64,000 bases of DNA. Source: Butyrivibrio fibrisolvens. Its GTDB lineage: Bacteria > Bacillota > Clostridia > Lachnospirales > Lachnospiraceae. Made by a program: the position numbers and the translations under genes. This document shows, piece after piece, positions 32,600 through 42,174 of this stretch (the first letter of the stretch is position 1; each line of letters opens with the position of its first letter). The stretch is taken from NCBI RefSeq assembly GCF_023206215.1, contig NZ_CP065800.1, positions 3,534,001-3,598,000 on the forward strand. Direction: 5' to 3'. Under the pieces are notes generated by a model. That model saw only the letters and a program-made list of their open reading frames with translations. It was not told where the DNA came from and did not search any database.

Positions 32600-35221
32600 T
32601 TATCCGTTTTCCGGCAGTACTTCATCAAATCTCATATCGCTCGCGTAATAATATGACGTATACCCCGGCTGATTGTAGCAGTTATTCTGCCAGGCAACAG
32701 CTACCCTGTACTGCACATCCTGGAGAGGGGTAAATAGCTTATGCTCTGTAATATCAGTATTTATGTAGATCCTAAGGGCACTGTCATCAGACAACCTAAG
32801 TACTATCTCATCTCTGAAGTCTCCGAAGAGATCTGCCACAAGGCAGGGATTTCCTTTAGTTCCATTATTAGTAGCGGTTCCTTTAGGGATCAGCATAGCC
32901 CCGTGGACTATATCATTTATAACACCGCACTTATTCTCAGTAAGGTACTCGCTTCCATCAGTGACCTGCGTTGTAAGATCCGCTGCCCAGTGGATGTTCA
33001 TATTGGTAGATGGAGCCGGGACATCCAGCTTATCTCCTTTGACAGAATAGACATCATTGACCCACACCTGAAGCCCCCTGACATCAGGGCAGATATCGCC
33101 TATCATGCATCTTCCAAGGTCAGTTTCTGCATATTCGCCAAAGTATACCTTACCGCTCTCAGCATCTCTAAGAGCATATCCGTAAGGCGCAGCTGTAGCC
33201 CCTTCAAACACATTGAAGATCTCAAGTCCGGGACGATCAGGATCTATATTAGCTACATGCATCGCATCTCCATGGCCGAGCTTGGCGTATTTTCCGGAAG
33301 GGAGATAGTCATAACTACTGTACAGGACACTTCCATCATGATCTATACAGGCTGCTCCGTATATTATCTCCTGATATCCATCGCCGTCCACATCGGCTGT
33401 AGACAGGCTATGATTGCCCTGGCCTGCGATAACTCCGTATACAGGATCAGATCCTTTTTTCTCATGAGGATTATCATTGAAAGGATTACTCATAGGAACA
33501 TATCCCGAGTCCGCGCTCCATACTTCATTGAATCTGTTATCAAAAAAGTCATAAGCTACAAGTGTTGTCCTTGTATAATATCCCCTACACACGATAAGAT
33601 AAGGTCTTACTCCATCCAGATAAGCTACCCCTGACAGAAATCTGTCTACCCTGTTGCAAGGCTCTATTCTATTCATGGAGTAGTCCCCCCACATAAGGCC
33701 ATCATCATCTCTTTTGAATTTGAAAGGAATCGTTTCAAGTTCGCTTCCATCTCCTGCAAACATAGTAAGATACTCAGGTCCTTCATATACGAATCCTTCG
33801 AATTCCCACAACCTGTTTTTATCGCTTCTTGAAGGTGCATATACATTGATAAAATAGTCTGTAAGCTCATCTGCATCCTTGTAATCTAAAGGATAAGAGT
33901 ATCTTGCAGGTATCCCAAAGCACTCTTCCAAAGTCCCCGGCCAGTGCCCGTTTACAACTTCCGGATGGTCCTGCCAATATGTGAATTCTTCTTTTAGATG
34001 ATTCCTATAATCTTCTGATGAGCAGACATAGTTGTCTTCGTTGGTCACACCTGTTTCAATATCTGCTTGTGGCAAAGAGATGTAGCTATTGCTAATCTCA
34101 TCGCCCTTTTCATCATAGATATGCATACGCGTTCCGGGAGCTGTCTTAACAGCCATCTCTGCTCTTCCATCACCGTTAAAATCATATACCATGAACTGAG
34201 TATAATGAGCTCCGGCCCTTATATTGACTCCCATATCAAGTCGCCACATCAGCCTTCCGTCAAGCTTATAACAGTCAAGATACACCTTGCCTGTATATCC
34301 CTTTTGAGATACATCATGCGAATTGGAGGGATCCCACTTTACTATATATTCGTACTCGCCGTCTCCATCTACGTCGCCAACACTTATATCATTGGCATGA
34401 TATTCATATACCTCTCCTTTTTTGGTCACACCGCCTTCAGGCTTTTTAAGTGGGATATCCAGATAGTTATCCTTACTTGCCCATACGCTTACATGCTCAG
34501 CTTTTTTTAGGCGCACACTAAGCTCATCATCAGAAACATCAGTGCCAGATACAAAAGGCACTATACTATATACATCTTTTTCATTACCATTAGTATCAAG
34601 ATAATTGGTGCTGTCTGTTACTACAGCTATCTTTTTATCGTTTCTAAAAACAACAAAATCAGTCCCTGTCAGACCTGTTTCATTACTTCCTGTTACTTCA
34701 TCCTTAAAAAGTCTCCATGATACGAATATCCCGTTTCTTGTCTTTACTGCCACAAGGCCTCTTCCAAGTTTTTCCAATTGAGGCTTTAATACTTTGGTTA
34801 CCGGTGTCTTTATGACAGGGCTCTCATCTATTACTTCAAGTACTACCGTTTTTTCTTTTACATCTTTAACTACTTCAGCATTATCAACTTCTTTATGTTC
34901 TTTCGCCTCTTCAGCTTCTCTTGCATCTTTAAGCTCTACATTTTCTCTAATGTCTTTAGAATCTTCAGTTTCTCTGGCATCTTTATCATCTCCAGTATCC
35001 TTACCTTCTTTTATCCTTAATGCCTGAACCTTAACATAGTAAGGAATCCTTGGCATCTTTTTAAGAATTCCCCTGCAATCTGCTGTTTGTGCCAGCTCTT
35101 TAAATTGCATGGAGTCTCTTTTTCTGTCTTTCCATAATAGTCTGTAGCGGTCAGCACCCTCTTGCATGTCCCAACCAAAAGTCATCTTATCGTCTTCGAC
35201 AGTTTCAAGCCATATATTCAT
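32600..35221 (-). CDS. Rhamnogalacturonan lyase, polysaccharide lyase family 11
   Basis: The product (873 aa) cleaves the rhamnose-galacturonate backbone of RG-I by beta-elimination. The PL11 beta-propeller occupies about residues 260-870, with repeated calcium-type motifs DVDGDGEYEYIVKWDP, DFNGDGRAEMAVK and DVDGDGYQEIIYGAA. The N-terminus holds two fibronectin-like modules separated by a highly charged insert (repeats of KDARE/KDIRE type, about 60-110). No signal peptide. ATGs at 35251 and 35221 are possible; GAGGT nine bases before 35221 favours the latter. It resembles B. subtilis YesW/YesX but is predicted cytoplasmic. Confidence 0.9.
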   Translation of the reverse strand: MNIWLETVEDDKMTFGWDMQEGADRYRLLWKDRKRDSMQFKELAQTADCRGILKKMPRIPYYVKVQALRIKEGKDTGDDKDARETEDSKDIRENVELKDAREAEEAKEHKEVDNAEVVKDVKEKTVVLEVIDESPVIKTPVTKVLKPQLEKLGRGLVAVKTRNGIFVSWRLFKDEVTGSNETGLTGTDFVVFRNDKKIAVVTDSTNYLDTNGNEKDVYSIVPFVSGTDVSDDELSVRLKKAEHVSVWASKDNYLDIPLKKPEGGVTKKGEVYEYHANDISVGDVDGDGEYEYIVKWDPSNSHDVSQKGYTGKVYLDCYKLDGRLMWRLDMGVNIRAGAHYTQFMVYDFNGDGRAEMAVKTAPGTRMHIYDEKGDEISNSYISLPQADIETGVTNEDNYVCSSEDYRNHLKEEFTYWQDHPEVVNGHWPGTLEECFGIPARYSYPLDYKDADELTDYFINVYAPSRSDKNRLWEFEGFVYEGPEYLTMFAGDGSELETIPFKFKRDDDGLMWGDYSMNRIEPCNRVDRFLSGVAYLDGVRPYLIVCRGYYTRTTLVAYDFFDNRFNEVWSADSGYVPMSNPFNDNPHEKKGSDPVYGVIAGQGNHSLSTADVDGDGYQEIIYGAACIDHDGSVLYSSYDYLPSGKYAKLGHGDAMHVANIDPDRPGLEIFNVFEGATAAPYGYALRDAESGKVYFGEYAETDLGRCMIGDICPDVRGLQVWVNDVYSVKGDKLDVPAPSTNMNIHWAADLTTQVTDGSEYLTENKCGVINDIVHGAMLIPKGTATNNGTKGNPCLVADLFGDFRDEIVLRLSDDSALRIYINTDITEHKLFTPLQDVQYRVAVAWQNNCYNQPGYTSYYYASDMRFDEVLPENG

Positions 35222-35258
35222 ATATTGCAACCTCATAAAGTTTTGATTCATGATAATA

Positions 35259-35299
35259 ACCCCGGCATCGACATCCGCGCAGGATGCCGATGCCGGGGT
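35259..35299 (-). promoter_or_regulatory. GC-rich intercistronic hairpin between the binding protein and lyase genes
   Basis: accccggcatcg and cgatgccggggt pair perfectly over 12 bp, with an inner gcatcc/ggatgt stem. There is no T-tail on the minus strand. It lies about 105 bp after the solute-binding protein stop and just before the lyase gene. Such stems usually protect upstream mRNA and lower expression of downstream enzymes. Confidence 0.75.
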
Positions 35300-35405
35300 G
35301 TCTATAGCATATGATCATCTATATAACATTCATATATTTGATACACATCGTATTTCCGAGCTTTAGCAGCATTTCTATACGCAAATTGTATCTTTGTGCA
35401 CTTAT

Positions 35406-37019
35406 TTATCTCTGCGCATTAACCTCTTCGATGATAGTGTCATATCCCTGAGATCTGATTGAATCCAGTGTGTTCTTGAACTCTTCAAGTGAGATGGATC
35501 CACAGATATACTGGGTTCTTGCTGCTGTAACCTGCTCATCAAGGTCAGCGCCAACCTGAGAATATGTATCAGAGCCTACCAGATAAGAAAGTGCCGGATT
35601 GAGTTCTGCATATGGAAGAGCTGCTGCATAAGCTGCATCCTGAGCTTCATTGAACTTGTTGGTTGCGATCGGAATAGCACCTGTAGATGACTCTGATGAT
35701 GGAAGGAATGTAAGGAGCTGGTTAAGACCTTTATAATTGTTGGCAAGTTCTACTGCTGCCTGATCCTCAGTTTCAGCATCGAGATCTACGATATATCCGT
35801 CTGCATCATACTCATAGTTGATACCTTCAAGACCATATTGTGTAAGTGTGAGCATCTCAGGTGAGCAGAGTCTGTCAAGAAGAGTAAGCGCAGCTTCGAT
35901 CTTCTCTTCAGTATCAAGCGTTGTAGCAGAAAGTGTGAAAAATCCGTTATAACCGGCTGTAGCAAGTGTATGTCCGTTAACTGCTCCGTAAAGATTCATA
36001 GTTGCAGGTTCATCGGGATTAACAACTGATGCAGTATAGGTTTCATCTGCTTCAAAGTACTGCCATATTCTCTTACCTGAATCAAGAACGTCTATAAATA
36101 CACCATTCTCTCCGGTCTTACATCCATTGGACCAAGAGTCTGTAGGTCTTGAATAGAAATCAGCAGGCATAAGGCCATCATCATAGAGTTTTTTGATATA
36201 CTCAACAGCTTCAAAATACTCATCTGTAGTCCATACAGGCATAAGCTTGCCATCTACTTCCTGCCAGCCATTGCCGCATCCAAACCAGGTCTGGATGATA
36301 TCAAAAGGACCGGTATACAAAGTCATCTCCATACCGATAGTATCATCTACGCCATTGCCATCAGGATCGTCATAGGTAAAGGCATATAACATCTTATATA
36401 CATCATCCGGAGTTGCATTCTCAGGGAGCTCTACGCCCAGCTTTTGGGCCCAGTCCTGACGATAAGACAGACCATATCTGCCGATAACACGAGTACGTGG
36501 AAGGGCAATCAGCTGGCCGTTAACTGTAAGATTAGCAGCAACCTCCTTGGAAAGCTGTGACAGATAAGGATACTTCTCTGAATCCCAGATATATTTGTTA
36601 AGATCTACAAAAGCTCCGTTCTTGGCCGCTGATACAACATCGCCTGTAACAGTACCGCCCCAGGACATGATCTGAGGCATTGTAGATGGACTTGTAAGTG
36701 CCAGTGAATTCTTCTCAGAAAGTGCATCATTGGCATACCAGATAATATCAAGATCTGCGCCGCAGTAATCTTCTATCTGCTGTATAATCTCATCTGCATA
36801 GTCGCCTACAGCATTGACACCTGCATTGACATCAATTACTGACCATGTGATTGTCTGACGCTCGCCAGAACCCTCTGCCTGAGCACTCTCTCCGGATCCT
36901 TCTTGACCGCTGCTCTGGCCATTAGTTACTCCTGACTCAGTAGATGATGCTCCCCCACATGCGGCGAGACCTACTACCATAGCTGATGTTAACAGCATAC
37001 TTACGATTTTCTTTTTCAT
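35406..37019 (-). CDS. Solute-binding lipoprotein of an Lpl/YtcQ-type oligosaccharide importer
   Basis: The product (537 aa) has a lipoprotein signal with lipobox VVGLAAC (Cys at about 21), a Ser/Gly/Glu-rich linker and a large periplasmic-binding fold (motifs PRTRVIGRYGLSYRQDWAQ, DDPDGNGVDDTIGMEM). Size and features match LplA/YtcQ binding proteins for complex oligosaccharides, here probably unsaturated rhamnogalacturonan fragments, given the lyase and acetylesterase downstream. GGAGG seven bases before ATG. It follows two permease genes; the ATPase must be supplied from elsewhere, as is usual for this family. Confidence 0.92.
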   Translation of the reverse strand: MKKKIVSMLLTSAMVVGLAACGGASSTESGVTNGQSSGQEGSGESAQAEGSGERQTITWSVIDVNAGVNAVGDYADEIIQQIEDYCGADLDIIWYANDALSEKNSLALTSPSTMPQIMSWGGTVTGDVVSAAKNGAFVDLNKYIWDSEKYPYLSQLSKEVAANLTVNGQLIALPRTRVIGRYGLSYRQDWAQKLGVELPENATPDDVYKMLYAFTYDDPDGNGVDDTIGMEMTLYTGPFDIIQTWFGCGNGWQEVDGKLMPVWTTDEYFEAVEYIKKLYDDGLMPADFYSRPTDSWSNGCKTGENGVFIDVLDSGKRIWQYFEADETYTASVVNPDEPATMNLYGAVNGHTLATAGYNGFFTLSATTLDTEEKIEAALTLLDRLCSPEMLTLTQYGLEGINYEYDADGYIVDLDAETEDQAAVELANNYKGLNQLLTFLPSSESSTGAIPIATNKFNEAQDAAYAAALPYAELNPALSYLVGSDTYSQVGADLDEQVTAARTQYICGSISLEEFKNTLDSIRSQGYDTIIEEVNAQR

Positions 37020-37111
37020 GTTCTTTCCTCCTGCATATTATTTTGATTTGTTTTGAGCATATGTTTCTTTAAGCAGCTTTATTTTTTTACATAACTAAAT
37101 GGGTAGGCTCC

Positions 37112-38014
37112 TTAGCCCTTTACAGCGCCGACCATAACACCTTTAGTGAAGTACTTCTGAACAAAAGGATATACACACAGGATAGGCACTGTTGCTATAA
37201 CCGTACATGCCATCTTGACGGCCTTGTCCGGAGGCGTACCGTACATATCAAAGTCATTGGCCATGTTGTCAACGATAGCTGATGACTGAAGGATTATAGA
37301 TCTTAGCTGGATCTGGATCGGATATTTCTCAGCAGTCTGCAGATATATCATGGATCCGAAATAGTCATTCCAAAAGCCAACTCCGTAGAATAGAGATATA
37401 GATGCTATAACAGGCTTTGAAAGCGGAAGAGCTATTCTAGCAAATATCTGAAGGTCATTGGCTCCGTCCATATATGAAGCCTCGTCCAGCTCTACAGGAA
37501 GCCCCTGGAAGAACTTCTTGATTATGATCATATTGAAAGGACTTATAAGGCCCGGGAGTATCAATGCACCGTATGTATCATAGAGTCCATATGCCCTGTA
37601 GACTATGAATGAAGGAATCATACCACCGCTAAAGAGCATGGTTATGATAACCAGATTCATTACAAAATTCCTGCCCCTAAAATGAGACTTGGAAAGAGGA
37701 TAAGCAAATGTTAATGAAAAGAGCATACAAAGCGTCGTTCCAAGTGCTGTCAGTATCACCGAATTCTTAAGTCCTCTTAGAATATTTGCTGTTCTTATGG
37801 CATATTTGTATGCATTAAATGACCATATAGTCGGCACTATAAAGAATGCCTTTTCTGTTAGTTCCTTTTCTGTAGCAAAAGATCCTGCGAATACATATAG
37901 AAACGGAAGTATCGTGGATATTGCAATAAGCCCCAGAACTACATATATGATGACATCAACTATTCTGTCGCCAAGGCTTTTTTTGACCTTGGACCCTGAT
38001 TTTGACTTAGCCAT
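37112..38014 (-). CDS. Carbohydrate ABC transporter permease (LplC/YtcP type)
   Basis: The product (300 aa) has six transmembrane helices and the EAA loop DEASYMDGANDLQIFARIALPLSKP for ATPase contact. The ending FTKGVMVGAVKG is typical of this permease class. It begins 12 bp after the first permease gene and is followed by the binding protein gene. Pairs with the other permease to import oligosaccharides. Confidence 0.93.
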   Translation of the reverse strand: MAKSKSGSKVKKSLGDRIVDVIIYVVLGLIAISTILPFLYVFAGSFATEKELTEKAFFIVPTIWSFNAYKYAIRTANILRGLKNSVILTALGTTLCMLFSLTFAYPLSKSHFRGRNFVMNLVIITMLFSGGMIPSFIVYRAYGLYDTYGALILPGLISPFNMIIIKKFFQGLPVELDEASYMDGANDLQIFARIALPLSKPVIASISLFYGVGFWNDYFGSMIYLQTAEKYPIQIQLRSIILQSSAIVDNMANDFDMYGTPPDKAVKMACTVIATVPILCVYPFVQKYFTKGVMVGAVKG

Positions 38015-38026
38015 ATCTACCCTCCC

Positions 38027-38986
38027 TTAATATAGTCCGCTCTCGCCAAACCACTTGGCTACTCTGTCAGATATAAGTACCAGAATCATTCCGACTATAG
38101 ACTTGAACATACCTACAGCAGATGAAAATGAATACATTCCATTCTTGATACCTTTTGTATAGATGTAAGTATCAAATACTTCGGCCCTTGCAAGATTGAG
38201 GTCATTCCTCATAAGAAATATCTGCTCATAACCTGTATTCAGGATTCCTCCTACTCTCAGGATCAGCATCATTATGATGGTACCTCTTATGGCAGGAAGC
38301 GTGATATGCCACATAAGCCTCCACCTTCCGGCTCCGTCAACTCTGGCGGCTTCATATAGTTCCTGATCTACACCTGACAAGGCTGCAAGAAATACAATAG
38401 TACCGTATCCCGTCTCTCTCCAGATATCCTGTCCAACTATAAGTCCCCAGAAGGTCGATGCCTTGGATAGTATGTCAAAAGAGTTACCTGTAAGCGATCT
38501 TGATATGATATTGAATACACCGTCCGTTACATTAAAGAGCTGATATGTTAGACTGGCAATGATAACCCATGATACGAAATGAGGGATATATACAAGTGTC
38601 TGAACACATCTTTTGTATGCAATATTTCTTACTTCATTGAGAAAAAGTGACAATATAATAGGTGCCGGAAAAAACAATACTAATTGTAATAAACTTATTC
38701 CAAGCGTATTAACAAGAAGCTTTGGAAAATCATTATTACTAAAGAACTTGGTAAAATTAGAAAATCCGACCCAAGGACTTCCCCACATTCCTTTAAATGG
38801 ACTATAATCCTTAAATGCTATTATCAGTCCCCCCATTGGTACATATCTGAACAGGATCATGTACAAAAGCCCGGGAAGCAGTAACAGATACAGCCATATA
38901 TGCTGCTTGAAATATTTTCTGTTGCTGGTTCTGTTGGCATCAATAACAGATCCGTCAGACAACTTGATCGTTTTAGTCTTAGCCAT
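38027..38986 (-). CDS. Carbohydrate ABC transporter permease (LplB/YteP type)
   Basis: The product (319 aa) has six helices, starting with a basic segment and HIWLYLLLLPGLLYMILFRY, and an EAA loop ELYEAARVDGAGRWRLMWHITLPA. It is the first gene of the five-gene rhamnogalacturonan operon. GAGGAG lies six bases before ATG. The leader holds miniature hairpin element A (39006-39093) about 20 bp upstream. Confidence 0.93.
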   Translation of the reverse strand: MAKTKTIKLSDGSVIDANRTSNRKYFKQHIWLYLLLLPGLLYMILFRYVPMGGLIIAFKDYSPFKGMWGSPWVGFSNFTKFFSNNDFPKLLVNTLGISLLQLVLFFPAPIILSLFLNEVRNIAYKRCVQTLVYIPHFVSWVIIASLTYQLFNVTDGVFNIISRSLTGNSFDILSKASTFWGLIVGQDIWRETGYGTIVFLAALSGVDQELYEAARVDGAGRWRLMWHITLPAIRGTIIMMLILRVGGILNTGYEQIFLMRNDLNLARAEVFDTYIYTKGIKNGMYSFSSAVGMFKSIVGMILVLISDRVAKWFGESGLY

Positions 38987-39005
38987 ACTCGTCTCCTCTT
39001 TTCAT

Positions 39006-39093
39006 GATAGTAACTTCCCACTTGGACAGACCGGCATATCCTAAGTCTTTACAGGGGAGCAGGTCCGTCCATGTGGGATGTTTTAGATAGTAA
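39006..39093. mobile_element. Miniature hairpin element A with 8-bp direct repeats
   Basis: A 72-bp unit (39014-39085) is dominated by a stem, tcccacttggacagacc pairing with ggtccgtccatgtggga, and carries the loop segment AAGTCTTTACAG. It is bounded by identical 8-bp repeats GATAGTAA (39006-39013 and 39086-39093), as left by transposition. Copy B has the same length and end sequence GATGTTTTA. It lies in the leader of the rhamnogalacturonan operon. On the minus strand one stem mismatch becomes a G-U pair, so the RNA can fold too. Confidence 0.65.
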
Positions 39094-39193
39094 TACCAAG
39101 ATGCAGTTGCCAAACCCACAACCCGTCCATGAGCTAATCATATGGCCGCGGATTCGTAACATCTACAATCATATTATTTTTTACCAATAAATC

Positions 39194-39235
39194 ACAATTT
39201 GCATATACCTAATTTATGCATAATATACAAATTGT
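39194..39235 (-). promoter_or_regulatory. Inverted repeat in the rhamnogalacturonan operon promoter region
   Basis: ACAATTTG (39194-39201) and CAAATTGT (39228-39235) are perfect inverted copies, extended inward by TATA on both sides. They lie about 210-250 bp before the first permease gene. They could be half-sites for the AraC-type regulator encoded upstream. The remainder of 38987-39597 shows only AT-rich sequence, element A and the terminator at 39402. Confidence 0.35.
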
Positions 39236-39401
39236 ATCATTTTATATCTGTATATACAGACCAAAATAATAAATTGATTATTGATTTTACGAATCCAACA
39301 ATCGCAATTTTTCTTGTAAAACATATCTCTCTTCTTTTTTCACCCTCGATCTATTACAAGAACCAGCATATGTTTTGTAAAAAACACATCTCAAATTCAT
39401 C

Positions 39402-39458
39402 AAAAAGCAGACAAGCCAGCTCATTCAATCAGCATAGCTCGTCTGCTTTTTAATTTTT
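39402..39458. terminator. Bidirectional terminator downstream of the AraC-type regulator
   Basis: aaaaagcagac-a-agc pairs with gct-c-gtctgcttttt, with T-tracts on both strands. It lies about 140 bp after the regulator stop (39598, minus strand) and separates it from the permease operon. Confidence 0.75.
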
Positions 39459-39597
39459 ATATAAATGCCATGAACTATGAAACAATTAACAGCGTGACAA
39501 TGATTTATATGCTATCCGCTCAAAGCCCCATGCCTTTGCAAAACATTCGTGGATACCCTACCGCCAGAGTCGGAAGCACCACACACGCCGCCGCAAT

Positions 39598-42030
39598 CTA
39601 TACCGGTCCGTACATTAGTTTTCTATACTTGCCTGGGGTAAGTCCGGTTCCCTTACTAAAGAATCTTATGAAGTTCTGAGCATTGGTATATCCAAGTTCC
39701 AATGCAATATCCGAAACTGATCTATTAAGCTGCAACAGCTTCTTGGCTTCTTCAATCTTGTACTCTTCCTGATATTCACTGAATGTTTTACCTCTTTGAG
39801 CTTTCATGATCTTCCAGATATAGGAAGGAGTGACGCCCAATTTATCTGCACACTCATTCAAAGTGATATTACCTTTAGAATCAGCCAGCATTTTCTCTAT
39901 CTGAGCCATCATCTGATAAGAATTATCCTCAAGAAGCTCATATCTTGCAGCAAAAACAGGATCGACGATATATTTTTTCAGATTTTTGCGAACCCTTGAT
40001 ACATCTCCCGCTTCCAGAATGCTGTGATATAAAGGCTGCAGACCTTCCGGACAGATTATTGCAATATCTATTTGCATGTCTATAGCCTGGATCATGATCG
40101 CATCAATCACAGATGTAAGGTAGACAGAAGCTACAGACCATTCTCCAACCAGCCTTATGTTTTCTATGAATTCATCTATAAGCCTGTAGCATGCTCCTTT
40201 ATCAAGTGCTTTTAATGCATCACACAGCTCTTTTTCATACTTTTTGAGATTGATGCCATCACCCTTGGAAGTAACAAGTTTCAGATAAAAGCGGCATCCG
40301 CTATCAAATTTACTATTTCTATAACTTCGTGCACTATCGGTATGTTCGCTATCAACATGCTCTCCGCCTGAATCTTCGCCGCCTGTATTCATAACGGAAG
40401 TATGTATGTCTGCGACATTCTCAGCATCCATGTTCTCGCCGTCCATGGTTAGCGCATATACGCTTTCATGATAAGCTCTTCCCAGATGATTCCTTCTGGT
40501 ATGGACTTCGCTTACACCCATCTGGATACCGTAACCAATCTTACCTATAGCATATTTTTGGATCTTATCATAATAAGCAGATATCTGATCCATAAGCTTC
40601 TCTTCTGAGTCTGCGCCCATTATACATGTAAGCGTGCATGAATCATATATAAGCGGAAGCCATGTTGCTTTCTTTAGATCCTCCGGAAGATTTTCTGCAA
40701 GTTCAAGGCACAGTGCATCCTCGTTGATCTCTTCTTCAAGTTCTTCCTTGCCCTGAAGATTTAAGATTATGGCTATCACTGCATAGTAGGGATACTCTGT
40801 AAGATTTAATACCTTTATATATTCATTCCATTCATCATCCATGGATACTGCGCTTCGGATTATACGCATCTCGAAGAGCTCTGCCAGTTTCTGTCTCTTC
40901 TGGATTATTGACTGATTAAGGACTTCCCTGTCATTTTTCAGATTTTCAAACTGACCTGCCAGATATTGAAGCTCATTCCCCTTAACGTCCCTGTTATCAG
41001 CATCGGAGACTTCCTTTATAAGCCTGTCAACGGGCTGATATAGAGCATATCTTACTGCTATAAAGCTAAGAGCAGCAAGAACTGTTATCGCAACCAGGAA
41101 TTCTATCAGAAGTTTTGAAGTAGCCCCCAGTATCGTGCCATAGTCATAGGCAACATAATAATTCCATCCCAGCATCGTTGATGAGCTTTGCGCAACTATA
41201 TATTTACTATTATTGATAGACTCTTTGGAAGCTTCTTTCGGGATATCCGAGCTATTCTGATCCATACATTTGACGCAAAACTCAGAACTATTTGAATAGA
41301 TCACATTCCCGTCATTATCAAGTACAGCAACATATCTTCCTGAGATATCGATATTGTCCCAGATCCAGCTCTTCCATTCATCCATGTTGATATTGACCTG
41401 AAGAAAGCCCTTGGAAGTATATACTCCTATAGGCAGGTTCAGAAGGAAATTAAGCCCCTTAGTATCTGCCGTAAGCCTGTATCCAGTGTTCTTTGAATCG
41501 GCACTAACTCCTCCTTGTATATAGACCCAATTTCCTTTATTGACCTTAGTTGAATTGTCCTTATAGAGATTATCTATCTCCTCTTTATTGATCATCTCGT
41601 CTATTTCGTAGATTCCTCTCGAACTTATGACTCTGCCATTATCATAATTGATAACCACATAGCTGTTAAGATAATTGGGAAAAAGAGAATTGTTGCCAAG
41701 CGCGGTCGATATCTGCTTATATCTTCCATAGTCAGAATAGTCAAGCTTATTGTTCAAAAACCACTCGATATCTTCATCCATGGCTGAGTATAGATAGTAC
41801 TGGCGAAGTATTTCCAGTTTATCTTCTACTTCTGAAACCATATGATCTGTCGTAAGCTGCGCTTCTCTTTCAGACATTTCAAGGCTGTTAGACCTTATTG
41901 CCAGAAAAGAGTTTATGACCATGATGACCATGAATAGGCCTACCAATATACTGATGCATATAGTTACGAATAGCTTATATGATATTCTTTGTGGGATTTT
42001 TGATACAGATAGTATAGCTTGTCTATTCAT
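39598..42030 (-). CDS. YesS-like membrane AraC-family regulator with Cache sensor
   Basis: The product (810 aa) is a one-component receptor-regulator. Transmembrane helices (about 18-40 and 300-322) enclose a Cache-type extracellular domain, then a coiled linker with a charged, repetitive patch (SGGEHVDSEHTDSARS, about 555), and a C-terminal AraC double helix-turn-helix (about 715-808; NECADKLGVTPSYIWKIMKA and SVSDIALELGYTNAQNFIRF). B. subtilis YesS, which controls rhamnogalacturonan genes, has the same plan. It should sense RG-derived sugars and switch on the adjacent operon. AGAGG before ATG. Confidence 0.9.
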   Translation of the reverse strand: MNRQAILSVSKIPQRISYKLFVTICISILVGLFMVIMVINSFLAIRSNSLEMSEREAQLTTDHMVSEVEDKLEILRQYYLYSAMDEDIEWFLNNKLDYSDYGRYKQISTALGNNSLFPNYLNSYVVINYDNGRVISSRGIYEIDEMINKEEIDNLYKDNSTKVNKGNWVYIQGGVSADSKNTGYRLTADTKGLNFLLNLPIGVYTSKGFLQVNINMDEWKSWIWDNIDISGRYVAVLDNDGNVIYSNSSEFCVKCMDQNSSDIPKEASKESINNSKYIVAQSSSTMLGWNYYVAYDYGTILGATSKLLIEFLVAITVLAALSFIAVRYALYQPVDRLIKEVSDADNRDVKGNELQYLAGQFENLKNDREVLNQSIIQKRQKLAELFEMRIIRSAVSMDDEWNEYIKVLNLTEYPYYAVIAIILNLQGKEELEEEINEDALCLELAENLPEDLKKATWLPLIYDSCTLTCIMGADSEEKLMDQISAYYDKIQKYAIGKIGYGIQMGVSEVHTRRNHLGRAYHESVYALTMDGENMDAENVADIHTSVMNTGGEDSGGEHVDSEHTDSARSYRNSKFDSGCRFYLKLVTSKGDGINLKKYEKELCDALKALDKGACYRLIDEFIENIRLVGEWSVASVYLTSVIDAIMIQAIDMQIDIAIICPEGLQPLYHSILEAGDVSRVRKNLKKYIVDPVFAARYELLEDNSYQMMAQIEKMLADSKGNITLNECADKLGVTPSYIWKIMKAQRGKTFSEYQEEYKIEEAKKLLQLNRSVSDIALELGYTNAQNFIRFFSKGTGLTPGKYRKLMYGPV

Positions 42031-42174
42031 ACATAACCTCTTGCTATTAGTGAACTGATTCGCGCTTAAACGTATCTAAATTATTTTATCATATCCAAAA
42101 CAAATATGTCGTATATTGATTTAGTATATACCTGTACTTTTATCACTCTTTGTAAATGAATGCCTAAATGATCA

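Noticed and set aside
39199..39453. Plus-strand 84-codon frame in the AT-rich leader
   Set aside because: No ribosome binding site, unlikely composition, and it overlaps a terminator.
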